A stretch of 64,000 nucleotides of DNA from Terrabacter sp. Root181 (lineage in GTDB: Bacteria; Actinomycetota; Actinomycetes; Actinomycetales; Dermatophilaceae), in the NCBI RefSeq assembly GCF_001428505.1, contig NZ_LMHU01000008.1:326336-390335 (forward strand). The letters run 5' to 3'. The notes under the pieces were generated by a model. It worked only from the letters and a program-made list of their open reading frames with translations, was not told where the DNA came from and did not search any database. The position numbers and the translations under genes are program-made. Below are positions 26,075-33,151 of the stretch, in pieces. The number at the start of each line of letters is the position of its first letter. Positions within the stretch are counted from its first letter, which is position 1.

Positions 26075-27052
26075 ATGACCGCCACACTCACACCGCGCGC
26101 CGCCGCGGCCATCGTCCTCTACTCCCTCGCGCACGGTGATCAGCCGGAGGACGTTCCCTTCTCCCCGACGACCAACGTCTGCCGGACGAAACTCTGGCTC
26201 CACTTCCGCGACGCCGTCACCGCCCACGGCATCGGCCGGGGCCTTTTCAACAGAGCCGTCCGCGAGATCGCCGAGACCTCCTCCGTCGTCACCGTCAAGA
26301 CGCGCTCCGCGCGCCGCGTGACCGTCTCCCTGTCCTCGGCCACGAGCCCCAAGCGCGCCGCGAGCTACCGCGACCTCCTCCTCGACGAGGGCCTCGACGA
26401 CCCCGCCGCCGCGCTCGCGCTCCTCGGCCTCTCGACCGGCGAGGAGATCCCCGAGGACCTCCTCGTGATCCCCGTCTCCGCGTATGCCGATTGCGAGATC
26501 GCCGACGAGAAGCGTTGCGCGCGTTGCGAACTGACGCTCGACGTCTCCGCCTTCGCGGTCCGCGCCGACCGCCACAACGACGACCGCGAGGACGAGGCCC
26601 GCGACTCATACTGCCGCCCGTGCCGCGCTGCCAAGAACTCCGAGGTGGCCGCCACGCGCCTCGCCGCCCGACGTCACGCCTACCGCCCCGGCGTCCGCTC
26701 CCGCGTCGTCAAGACCGGCGCCGAGCTTCTCCGCGAGGCCGAGGAGCGCGCCGCCCGGAAGGCCGAGCGCGACGCCCTCAAGGCACGCCGCGACGCCACC
26801 CGCGCCGCAGAGGCCGCGCGCGCCAAGGCCGTCCGCACCACCGGCACCTACGTCCCCATCGCCGCGCCCCATACTCCGCCGTCCGAGTGGCGCCCGGTCC
26901 CGGTCACCCCGCGCGGCCGATACGTGCGCCTCGACCGCAACGGCCCCCAGGTCTGGGTCTCCGCGGCCGACTACGCCGACCTCCTCGACGTGGGCGCCAT
27001 CCTCCCCGACCCGGAGCCGTACGCCCTTCCCCTCGCGGCCCCGATCCTCTGA
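26075..27052 (+). CDS. Element protein with a central zinc ribbon
   Basis: 325 residues. Residues 1-90 look like a winged-helix-type domain (LWLHFRDAVTAHGIGRGLFN then strands TVKTRSARRVTVSLS). A zinc ribbon at about 145-190 reads CARCELTLDVSAFAVR with the second pair in YCRPCRAAKN, a pattern common to phage HNH and endonuclease VII-like proteins, but no H-N-H core follows. An Ala/Arg/Lys helix (about 220-260) and a strand-rich end finish the protein. Function unknown. It is the largest cassette protein and could act in element replication or regulation. Confidence 0.7.
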   Translation: MTATLTPRAAAAIVLYSLAHGDQPEDVPFSPTTNVCRTKLWLHFRDAVTAHGIGRGLFNRAVREIAETSSVVTVKTRSARRVTVSLSSATSPKRAASYRDLLLDEGLDDPAAALALLGLSTGEEIPEDLLVIPVSAYADCEIADEKRCARCELTLDVSAFAVRADRHNDDREDEARDSYCRPCRAAKNSEVAATRLAARRHAYRPGVRSRVVKTGAELLREAEERAARKAERDALKARRDATRAAEAARAKAVRTTGTYVPIAAPHTPPSEWRPVPVTPRGRYVRLDRNGPQVWVSAADYADLLDVGAILPDPEPYALPLAAPIL

Positions 27053-27081
27053 CCCAGCCCCCAACCCCAGGAGTGCCCAAC

Positions 27082-27249
27082 GTGCACGTCGCCCCCATCC
27101 CGCTCGCCCCGTTCGCCGGCCCGCTCTGCCCCGCGGATCTCCGCGCCCTCGCAGCGCGCCTAGACCGCCTCGCCACGGTCCTCGCCCCCAAGCAGCCGAC
27201 GGCCTCCCCCTCCCGTCGACTCAGCCCCAGAAGGAGCACCACCTCATGA
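27082..27249 (+). CDS. Small unknown protein
   Basis: 55 residues starting with GTG at 27082, 8 nt after AGGAG. It begins (M)HVAPIPLAPFAGPLCPADLR and continues with one predicted helix (RALAARLDRLATVLAPKQ). The stop overlaps the next ATG by 4 nt (ATGA), which supports translation. No family recognised. Confidence 0.55.
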   Translation: MHVAPIPLAPFAGPLCPADLRALAARLDRLATVLAPKQPTASPSRRLSPRRSTTS

Positions 27250-27929
27250 GCTACACCACCTCCCCTGCATGGGCCCGCGTCGCCTCACCCGCCCTCGACG
27301 CCGCAGAGACCGCTCTCACCGAGGCCCGCCTCGCGAACCGCGCCGCCGCCGAGGAGCGTGCTCGCGTCTTCTCGGAGGACATCGCCCCCGTGCTGACCCA
27401 GCGGAAGATCTCGATGCCCGAGGCCCGCGCCTACGGCGTCGACCTCTCTGCCCTCGACGCCGCCGACCGCGCGGCCCGACAGGCCGAGCGCGCCGCCGAC
27501 GCGGCCGAGGAGGCCGTCACGGCCCTCGCCGCCGACCCCGAGGTCCAGGCCGCCGTACAGGCCGCTGCGCTTCCCGTCATCGACGAGGCCCAGGCCAACG
27601 TCGTCGCCGCCGCGTCCGCCTTCACCGAGGCCCTCGACGCCCGCGACGCCGCCATGGGGGCCGCGTGGCGCGGTTACGAGCAGGCGCACCCGAGTCACTG
27701 GATGCATGGCCGCCACGGGTGGAACACCAAGAGCCTCGTCCTCGATGGCGTCCGCGCCATGGTCGCCCACTTCCCCGAGGACATGCCCGCCTACGTCTCC
27801 GCGCGTGAGGCCGCCCGCAAGGCCGAGGCCGCCCTCCGGCTCAAGCGCTTCGCCGCCGTCGACGTCGAAGCCCAAGCCACCGTCACCCCGGCCGCCCAAA
27901 TCCGCGCCCGGAAGGCGGCCAAGGCATGA
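27246..27929 (+). CDS. Coiled-coil protein of unknown function
   Basis: 227 residues, mostly Ala/Glu-rich helices predicted to form coiled coil in two stretches (about 15-75 and 75-135). The distinctive central segment GYEQAHPSHWMHGRHGWNTK (about residues 140-160) has three histidines and two tryptophans. The C-terminus is Ala/Lys-rich. Both ends overlap neighbours by 4 nt, so it is part of one polycistronic message. No recognised family. Confidence 0.65.
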   Translation: MSYTTSPAWARVASPALDAAETALTEARLANRAAAEERARVFSEDIAPVLTQRKISMPEARAYGVDLSALDAADRAARQAERAADAAEEAVTALAADPEVQAAVQAAALPVIDEAQANVVAAASAFTEALDARDAAMGAAWRGYEQAHPSHWMHGRHGWNTKSLVLDGVRAMVAHFPEDMPAYVSAREAARKAEAALRLKRFAAVDVEAQATVTPAAQIRARKAAKA

Positions 27930-28156
27930 GCACCGACCGCGTCGCCGACATCGTCGCCAAGGTCCTCCGCGAGACCGCCCCGACGTCCAAGAACCTCGCC
28001 GACCTCGCCGAGTGGGAGCGCGAGGCCCTCACCGTCACCGCGGCCCGCGAGAGCATCACCCCCGAGGCCGCCCTCGCCGGCCAGTGGGCCGAGCTCGACG
28101 CCCTCGACTCCAAGGAGTCCGCGTCCGAGATTGCCGCGTGGGTCCGGACCCGATGA
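27926..28156 (+). CDS. Small helical protein of unknown function
   Basis: 76 residues, overlapping the previous stop as ATGA. The sequence is acidic and predicted all-helical (ADIVAKVLRETAPTSKNLAD, then WAELDALDSKESASEIAAWV). It is followed by a strong hairpin at 28178-28222, so a transcript may end or be processed here. No family recognised. Confidence 0.6.
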   Translation: MSTDRVADIVAKVLRETAPTSKNLADLAEWEREALTVTAARESITPEAALAGQWAELDALDSKESASEIAAWVRTR

Positions 28157-28177
28157 CGCCCCGCTAGACCTTCCCCA

Positions 28178-28222
28178 CCGAGGGCCCGATCACGTTGCCG
28201 CACAACGTGATCGGGCCCTCGG
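28178..28222. terminator. Perfect 20-bp hairpin, terminator or structural element
   Basis: Arms 28178-28197 and 28203-28222 pair without mismatch around a five-base loop CCGCA. It starts 21 nt after a stop codon and lies 41 nt before the next ATG. No U-tract. It may end transcription of the first half of the cassette or protect RNA. The stem contains GATCACGTTG and its complement, which could also be an operator. Confidence 0.65.
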
Positions 28223-28262
28223 CACGTCGCCCCCAACCAACCCCAGAAGGACACCAGGCCCC

Positions 28263-28790
28263 ATGCGCTCCCCATCCGACTATCTCCTCCTCATCGCGTC
28301 CCTCGTCGACCCGCGCACCCGCCGCGACTTCACCCACGGCGACGCCAAGGGCGTCATCTCGGCGCCGCCTCGCGCCTTCGTCGGCAACACCGTCACGGCC
28401 GCCAAGTGGCACGCCTACCCCGTCAGCGCCCGCCTCCGCATCCTCAACCGCGACGTCCCCCTCGACCCCGACGTGAGCGCGCTCCTCGACCGGGCCGCCG
28501 CGTGGGACGCCGAGGAGGACCGCAAGCTCGCCGAGCGCACGGCACGACGTGACGCCCGAGGCCAGGCCGCCGTCGCCCCCGTCCACCCGGAGCCGGCGCC
28601 CGCACCCGAGCGCGCCTCCAAGGCCGTCGTCTCGTGCATCACCTGTGGCAACTGGCGTCCGGCCCGTGTCGGCCGCCTCGCCCCCGCACGGTGCCCGAGG
28701 TGCGAGAGGGTCGCCAAGGCCGACACCGCCAAGCGCCTCGCCGCCAAGCGTGCCCGCCGCCTCGCCGCCACGAGCAAGGCCGCAGCGTGA
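28263..28790 (+). CDS. Zinc-ribbon protein of the element cassette
   Basis: 175 residues, with an AGAAGGA ribosome-binding site. The first 90 residues carry a conserved-looking block (FVGNTVTAAKWHAYPVSARL), a Pro/Ala linker follows, and a zinc ribbon sits at about 122-146 (CITCGNWRPARVG then CPRC). A Lys/Arg/Ala tail ends it. The start resembles that of the next gene (both have SLVDP/LLDP-type openings and an AFxxNxxxxxxW motif), so the two may be diverged paralogues. Function unknown. Confidence 0.65.
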   Translation: MRSPSDYLLLIASLVDPRTRRDFTHGDAKGVISAPPRAFVGNTVTAAKWHAYPVSARLRILNRDVPLDPDVSALLDRAAAWDAEEDRKLAERTARRDARGQAAVAPVHPEPAPAPERASKAVVSCITCGNWRPARVGRLAPARCPRCERVAKADTAKRLAAKRARRLAATSKAAA

Positions 28791-29104
28791 GCACCCCCGC
28801 CCTCACCGACGAGGCCCCCCTCGTCGACACCACCGCCCTCATCGCCGCGCTCCTCGACCCCGCCCAGCGGGAGCGCTTCATCGTCGGCCCGACTCCCGAG
28901 TTCCCGCCTCGCGCCTTCTCGTCCAACGCCTCGCGCGGACAGTGGCTCCGCCTGCCTCCGACCGACCGGCGCCGCCGTCTCCGCCGTCGCCTGCCCTTGG
29001 GCACGTCGACCGAGGCCGCGCTCGCCATCGTCGCCACGTATCAGCGTGGCCGCGACGCTCAGCGCCGCGCCTCCGAGGCCCGTCGCCCCGTCGCCGAGGC
29101 GTGA
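28787..29104 (+). CDS. Small unknown protein, probable paralogue of its neighbour
   Basis: 105 residues from a GTG overlapping the previous stop (GTGA). The pattern LIAALLDPAQRERFIVGPTP, then PPRAFSSNASRGQWLRLP mirrors LLIASLVDPRTRRDFTHGDA, then PPRAFVGNTVTAAKWHAYP of the upstream protein, but the zinc ribbon is lacking. An Arg-rich stretch (TDRRRRLRRRLPLG) suggests nucleic-acid binding. Confidence 0.6.
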   Translation: MSTPALTDEAPLVDTTALIAALLDPAQRERFIVGPTPEFPPRAFSSNASRGQWLRLPPTDRRRRLRRRLPLGTSTEAALAIVATYQRGRDAQRRASEARRPVAEA

Positions 29105-29110
29105 CCCCCG

Positions 29111-29422
29111 GTGTCGTGGACATCCCACCCCTCCGGCCGTAAGGCCCGCCTCCCGCGTGACTGGTCCCCCCGCCGCCTCGCCGTCCTCCGGCGCGATGGC
29201 TACCGATGCCGCGCCCTCGACTCCGAGGGACGACGCTGCAAGGACCGCGCCAACCAGGTCGACCACATCACCCGCGGGGACGACCACTCCCTCGGCAACC
29301 TCCAAGCTCTGTGCTCGTGGCACCACGGCCGCAAGAGCAGCGAGGAGGGCCGGGCCGCCCAGCGCGCGCGGCCCACACAGGCCCGCGAGTCCGAGCGTCA
29401 CCCCGGAAGCATCACCGCGTGA
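29111..29422 (+). CDS. HNH endonuclease
   Basis: 103 residues, GTG start. The HNH core is complete: a Cys pair (YRCRALDSEGRRC), NQVDHITRGDDHSLGNLQAL with His and Asn, and LCSWHHGRKSS with the final His. The RKARLPRDWSPRRLAVLRRD start is typical of small phage HNH nucleases. In phages such genes often sit next to terminase genes and help DNA packaging. Here no terminase follows. A 13-bp hairpin ends the cassette after it. Confidence 0.85.
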   Translation: MSWTSHPSGRKARLPRDWSPRRLAVLRRDGYRCRALDSEGRRCKDRANQVDHITRGDDHSLGNLQALCSWHHGRKSSEEGRAAQRARPTQARESERHPGSITA

Positions 29423-29428
29423 GCGTGC

Positions 29429-29461
29429 CTCGGCCTCGTCGTCCACGCCGACGAGGCCGAG
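29429..29461 (+). terminator. Cassette terminator
   Basis: Arms CTCGGCCTCGTCG (29429-29441) and CGACGAGGCCGAG (29449-29461), perfect 13-bp stem, 7-nt loop, 7 nt after the HNH stop. Confidence 0.75.
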
Positions 29462-29550
29462 CGCGCGCGCCGAGGGGTGGGGGAGGACTCCCCCCACCCC
29501 CACCCCTCCGGTGCCGGTCCGGCATAGCAATCCGGGACGCGTACGAGTCT

Positions 29551-29576
29551 GGCACTTGAGGCACTTCTGAGGCACT
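29551..29576. repeat. Triple GGCACT repeat between HNH and pycTM
   Basis: GGCACT occurs at 29551, 29560 and 29571, the last two within TGAGGCACT. The five-base attachment core of this element is also GGCAC. This may be chance, a protein-binding site, or the scar of an earlier insertion at the point where base composition changes. Confidence 0.4.
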
Positions 29577-29610
29577 CAGGCCACTGGCCCGCAGCGGCGC
29601 GGATGCTCGC

Positions 29611-30210
29611 CTAGAGGTTCCACCCAAAGGTGATGATCACAGCGACCGCCGCGAGACAGGGAAGGGCGGCCAGAAAGGCGACCATCGCCCAGTTGATCCA
29701 CCGATACTTGTCGCGTGCCACATGGGCATTTGCCCAGATCTGAGCCGCAACCTCGTTTACGAGTTTCTCGCCGTTGGCGGTCAACTGCAGGACGAGCTCG
29801 GCGTACTCGCCGCTTCCCGCCGCCTTCCCGTGCTTCCGAGCGATGTGGTTGTAGTACAAGCTGCTTGTCGGGCTTTCACGAGCCCGGAGTCGCGGCCTGA
29901 GGGCCAACCCCGAGCAGACGCCCGCGGCAAAGAGGAGCGTGCCGGCGAGCCCGGCAGCCCAAGTGAGTGGAAGGCTCGGTGAGGACTGCTCCTTGACGAG
30001 GTTGTAGAGCACGCCCCCTCCAACTCCGGTCGCGGCGAGAAGCGCTCCAGCCTTCGTTTCAGCGTGCTTGATCCAGTCGACCACCAAGCCAAGCGCTTTC
30101 CACGCTTGGTCCGGCTGAGCCACGATGGAGGACTCCGCCGGAAGCGGCGTCGGCAAGGGGACGGGCGGTCCCAGGTCAGGATCACGCCGCCCCCGCGGCC
30201 GCAGCCTCAT
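29611..30210 (-). CDS. pycTM: Pycsar transmembrane effector (PycTM-like, DUF5706)
   Basis: 199 residues. The cytosolic start leads to DWIKHAETKAGALLAATGVG (about 45-64) entering TM1 (55-71). TM2 is about 83-105 and TM3 about 172-196. The loop SSLYYNHIARKHGKAAGSGE and the helix NEVAAQIWANAHVARDKYRW match the pattern of Pycsar effectors (DUF5706): A-D/E-x-K-A before TM1, a central Tyr/His segment, and K-Y before the last TM. Such effectors open or damage the inner membrane when they bind cCMP or cUMP, killing the infected cell. The ATG overlaps the cyclase stop by 4 nt. GC content is lower than in the element cassette. Confidence 0.82.
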   Translation of the reverse strand: MRLRPRGRRDPDLGPPVPLPTPLPAESSIVAQPDQAWKALGLVVDWIKHAETKAGALLAATGVGGGVLYNLVKEQSSPSLPLTWAAGLAGTLLFAAGVCSGLALRPRLRARESPTSSLYYNHIARKHGKAAGSGEYAELVLQLTANGEKLVNEVAAQIWANAHVARDKYRWINWAMVAFLAALPCLAAVAVIITFGWNL

Positions 30211-31148
30211 CGGGCCAGGCCTCGGCGGTGTGCAAGGCGCTCCAGGCGCTGCTTCTGCGCCGCGGTGCGAAGCACTGTCTGGCGCTGTGATGCCAGCGCC
30301 TTGGCGCGCTGGTCGGCAACCTCCGGCCGCGTCTTCTTCCCGGCGAGGATGGCGTTGCAGAACTCGTCGCCGTGCTGGTCACACCAAGAGGCCCCGAGCA
30401 TCCGCCCCTGCGCGTCGGGATCCCCCTCAGGAAGACGATCGATCAAGACGTCGGTCCAAAGTTGGACGTACTTGCCGCCCGGGCAGCCGCACGTCGTCGT
30501 CAGGTAGTCGATGCCCTCGATCGCATCCCAGACGGAGCCCGTCACGATGAGCTGGTGGCGCTCAGCTCCCTGCGCCGCCTTCGCGGCGTAGTTCACGGCC
30601 TTGCCTGCCCACACCGGTTCCTGCTCGGCTGGGTTCCGCGGCGTCCCGATGCGCTTGACGAGGATGCGGCTGCTTGCGACGCCCACCTTGAGCCCGGTCT
30701 CCGGGGCGTCGGGCCACTTCTCCTCCAGTCGCTTCGCCATCTTGCCGCCGAACGACTGGACGGTCACTGCCGCACACAAGGCCCGCTGGTAACGACGCTC
30801 GCCCCAGTAGAGCGCAAAGGCGCCGTCCCCCTGGATCTGGATGAAGTCAGCCTCGAACTTGTTGAGGATCGTCACCACGCCCCCCGTCGACGCCTGGTAG
30901 ATGCTCGCCGTCGAGGCTGCGTGCTTGCCCGTCCCCATCTTCGTCGAGTTCTTCATGTCTGCCACGACGGCCACGACGTCAGGAACTTCGACCCACTTTC
31001 GAACCACGATCGGCAACTTGGCGACGTCAAGGTCACCCGTCCAGTTCGTGTCAACTTCGGGCTTGCTCGCCAGCTCGGCGGCTGTGGCGTCGTCCACCTG
31101 CGTCAGTAGCGCAGCCAGGTCCAAGGCGTTGTCCGTGCTCGTGGTCAT
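30207..31148 (-). CDS. pycC: Pycsar pyrimidine nucleotide cyclase (PycC-like, class III cyclase fold)
   Basis: 313 residues from the ATG at 31148, 8 nt after AAGGAGGGG. The class III nucleotidyl cyclase domain has both metal-binding Asp residues: D64 in VVAVVADMKNSTK and D108 in FIQIQGDGAFALYWGE. The block VWAGKAVNYAAKAAQGAERH (about 179-198) corresponds to the substrate and transition-state segment. A Cys-rich extension (TTTCGCPGG, then GASWCDQHGDEFC) follows. A stand-alone cyclase overlapping a DUF5706-like effector is the defining layout of Pycsar. It senses phage infection and makes cCMP or cUMP. Which one cannot be told by reading. Confidence 0.85.
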   Translation of the reverse strand: MTTSTDNALDLAALLTQVDDATAAELASKPEVDTNWTGDLDVAKLPIVVRKWVEVPDVVAVVADMKNSTKMGTGKHAASTASIYQASTGGVVTILNKFEADFIQIQGDGAFALYWGERRYQRALCAAVTVQSFGGKMAKRLEEKWPDAPETGLKVGVASSRILVKRIGTPRNPAEQEPVWAGKAVNYAAKAAQGAERHQLIVTGSVWDAIEGIDYLTTTCGCPGGKYVQLWTDVLIDRLPEGDPDAQGRMLGASWCDQHGDEFCNAILAGKKTRPEVADQRAKALASQRQTVLRTAAQKQRLERLAHRRGLAR

Positions 31149-31544
31149 CTCGCGCTCCCCTCCTTGGAGAGCTTCGACGACAAGCAAGACGACCCAACGC
31201 GCCCTCTACCGCTGGAAGCCTCCGGATGAGGACTTCACAGCGGGGTGCGCTACCGTGACGCGGACAAGTGGGCAAACTTGTATCCAGGCCCCGGCTGTTG
31301 GTTCACCCCGACCGTCGGGGTCTTGCTAGTCGACGCACGTCGAGTGGCTATCCCGAAGCGAAGACTCAGACTTGTGACCAAGTCGTGAGCGAATCACAAC
31401 GGTGTAACCACTCGACGTGACTACGATACGCCTCGCCGCCGACAGCGCCCGGCGTGTCGCACTCGTGCCGCGGGACTCAGGCCTTTTGCGTCACGGCCTG
31501 CGTGCTTCCGGCCTCACGTCTCCCCCATGGGGCACGCTGGTCCC
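31149..31544. promoter_or_regulatory. Pycsar upstream region with nested dyads
   Basis: No gene is seen in these 396 bp between pycC (minus) and a small plus-strand gene. An 11-bp inverted repeat, ACGTCGAGTGG at 31337-31347 and its complement at 31408-31418, encloses a smaller palindrome GACTTG-TGAC-CAAGTC (31369-31384). A short hairpin ACCCCGA/TCGGGGT lies at 31304-31320. The dyads probably bind a repressor or mark the divergent promoters. I cannot name -10 and -35 boxes with confidence. Confidence 0.5.
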
Positions 31545-31778
31545 ATGCCCCAGAACCACGACTTCAACGCCGTCTTCGCACCGATCACTGAGCGCGAGGA
31601 CATCCCCGTCACTCGCGACGCCGCCGTCGTGTTCCGCGATGCCCTTGCGGAGTGCCAGGAGGAGAAGGGCGGCGTCCAAGAGATGTTCGGCGTCACGACC
31701 CTCGGCATCGGCAAGCTCCTAACCTCCATGGCGAACCTTGAGGTCCGAATCGCCAAGCTTGAGCGCGACGCCGAGTAG
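31545..31778 (+). CDS. Small unknown protein upstream of the Pycsar operon
   Basis: 77 residues from the ATG at 31545 (an ATG at 31527 is also in frame). It starts MPQNHDFNAVFAPITERE and ends with a coiled-coil-like helix (LLTSMANLEVRIAKLERDAE). Its coding is moderately supported by frame length and codon use. It is divergent from pycC. Function unknown. A regulatory or immunity role is only suggested by position. Confidence 0.55.
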   Translation: MPQNHDFNAVFAPITEREDIPVTRDAAVVFRDALAECQEEKGGVQEMFGVTTLGIGKLLTSMANLEVRIAKLERDAE

Positions 31779-31784
31779 CCCTAC

Positions 31785-31883
31785 CTACCGCTTTCCGAAC
31801 ATCTCCCAGATCTGGTGGACCGCCGTTACCAGTCCGCCCACTCCGGTCCCGATCTTGAGGACGAGGTCAATCCATTTGCTCAC
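31785..31883 (-). CDS. Possible 32-residue membrane-interacting peptide
   Basis: A GTG-started frame (M)SKWIDLVLKIGTGVGGLVTA continuing VHQIWEMFGKR, 32 residues, amphipathic and hydrophobic. It could extend upstream through an in-frame TTG. Many small phage and toxin peptides look like this, but so do chance frames. The ribosome-binding match is poor. Confidence 0.3.
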   Translation of the reverse strand: MSKWIDLVLKIGTGVGGLVTAVHQIWEMFGKR

Positions 31884-31962
31884 GGCCGCGTCGTCGACTC
31901 CCGCTCCCTCCGGGCCGCGCGGCGACGCCCGGACGGCCGACTGACCGACCCCACCCAACGCC

Positions 31963-31997
31963 AAGGCCCCGCCCCTCCTCCGAGGTGGCGGGGCCTT
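31963..31997. terminator. Bidirectional terminator
   Basis: Arms AAGGCCCCGCC (31963-31973) and GGCGGGGCCTT (31987-31997) form a perfect 11-bp stem between convergent genes. Read on the plus strand TT follows the stem G/C, and the minus strand is symmetric. Confidence 0.75.
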
Positions 31998-32008
31998 CCG
32001 CGTGCCGT

Positions 32009-32299
32009 CTAGCCCTTCTCCGCGTCCCTCTTCGCGAAGTAGGCCGACGAGCGCTCGCCCATCTCCACCAAGGGTTTCAGCGAGGCCGCCGCGGCGACGT
32101 CCAGAGAGTAGGCGTTCGCCAGCTCGCCGCCCGCCATCTGGAAGTCCTGGTACGCGGGCCAGTCGCTGATTATGTAGTTGACCCGCCAGCCGTCCGGGTC
32201 TGGTTCAAACGCGAGACCAAGGCCATATTGCTCCGCCGCGGCCAGTAACTCGCCGACGGCCTGCAAGGTCGCCGCGGAGATGGGTGTGTGTTCGCTCAT
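32009..32299 (-). CDS. Small acidic protein of unknown function
   Basis: 96 residues from the ATG at 32299 (MSEHTPISAATLQAVGELLA). One long N-terminal helix is followed by a strand-rich middle (LGLAFEPDPDGWRVNYIISD) and a C-terminal helix. The many acidic residues recall DNA-mimic or anti-defence proteins, but this is only a resemblance in composition. It is divergent from the membrane gene at the right end. Confidence 0.6.
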   Translation of the reverse strand: MSEHTPISAATLQAVGELLAAAEQYGLGLAFEPDPDGWRVNYIISDWPAYQDFQMAGGELANAYSLDVAAAASLKPLVEMGERSSAYFAKRDAEKG

Positions 32300-32401
32300 G
32301 CCCAGAGCGTGACACGGGCCGCCGACGCCGCCCCGGAAGCGCACCGCCGACGCGCGAGTCGGCATCCCGGCGTCTCGTCCCGAGCCGTCTAGCCTCGTCG
32401 C

Positions 32402-33076
32402 GTGGTGATGTCTCTCTGGACCCTCGTCGATAACGAGGCGTGGCGTACCGACGCGACGCGATGGACCGGCGTTGTGGTGTCGCTCCTCGGCGCCTTCGTC
32501 GTGTCTCCCAGCGGCACCGTCCTCCTCGCCCGGACCCTCTGGCAGCCTTTCGTCCGCGCCGGCCACGCGCTCCGCTCCCTCCTAGCGCGCTGGATTCCTT
32601 CTCTCCGCCCACAGCCGACCGCCGTCAACCTCGGCCCGATCTCCATGGGCATGGGCCTGGGCCTCGAAGTCGGGGCGACGATGCTCGCCTTCGGCCCCAA
32701 CGACGAGACTCCCAAGAAGCTCGACATCCTCATGAGGAATGTTCAAGACCTGCACACACGCATCTCCCGCGCGGAGGGCCGCTTGGACGCGGACATCGCG
32801 GAGGTCGCCGCCGAGGTCAAGGCGTTGGAGCGCGCTCTCGCCGCCGAGTCCCGCTCCCTCCGGGCCGCGGTCGTCGACGTGGAGCGGAGAGCGACAGAGA
32901 CCGACGCCCGCGCCTTGCCCCTCGTCGGTTTCGGCATCCTCCTCGGCGCCCTCGCGGGGTGGCTCGCGGGCGGTCCCGTATGGCTCTGGGCCGCCGTGAC
33001 GCTCGGCGTCCTCGTCTCCGCCGCATGGTTGTCCGTCGTGTCGTTCCGCGAGCACCGGGCCACGTCCACGCCCTGA
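32402..33076 (+). CDS. Membrane protein with a long coiled coil at the right end of the element
   Basis: 224 residues from GTG 32402 (GTG 32405 and ATG 32408 are alternatives). TM1 at about 22-45 (TGVVVSLLGAFVVSPSGTVL), a weak hydrophobic patch near 75-95, a coiled coil at about 105-165 (NVQDLHTRISRAEGRLDADI) and two TM helices at about 170-215. No known family. Its place next to the attachment site is typical for a lysogenic-conversion or exclusion gene. It also forms the antisense tail into which the truncated tadA frame runs. Confidence 0.6.
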   Translation: MVMSLWTLVDNEAWRTDATRWTGVVVSLLGAFVVSPSGTVLLARTLWQPFVRAGHALRSLLARWIPSLRPQPTAVNLGPISMGMGLGLEVGATMLAFGPNDETPKKLDILMRNVQDLHTRISRAEGRLDADIAEVAAEVKALERALAAESRSLRAAVVDVERRATETDARALPLVGFGILLGALAGWLAGGPVWLWAAVTLGVLVSAAWLSVVSFREHRATSTP

Positions 33077-33151
33077 CGCAGGCGCGAGCGCCCTCGCCGC
33101 GTCGACGCGGTCGCGCGAGCGGCCCGGGCGAAAGCGCCGCTAGCGTATGCT

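Noticed and set aside
25656-26112. Open frames on the minus strand opposite the early cassette
   Set aside because: Gly/Arg-rich, no ribosome-binding site, antisense to the better frames at 25526 and 26075.
29611-31148. CBASS or another cyclic-oligonucleotide system
   Set aside because: The enzyme is a class III cyclase (ADMKNS and QGDGAF), not a CD-NTase with G-S-x-x-x-G-T, and the effector lacks SAVED or Cap domains.
31304-31320. Short hairpin ACCCCGA/TCGGGGT as part of a tRNA attachment site
   Set aside because: No acceptor or anticodon arms can be drawn around it, and the element ends are clearly in tadA.
32743-33151. Extension of the N-terminal tadA fragment into element DNA as a real C-terminus
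   Set aside because: The 136 extra codons are antisense to the membrane gene at 32402-33076, are low-complexity, and match no ATPase sequence. The true C-terminus is at 22724.
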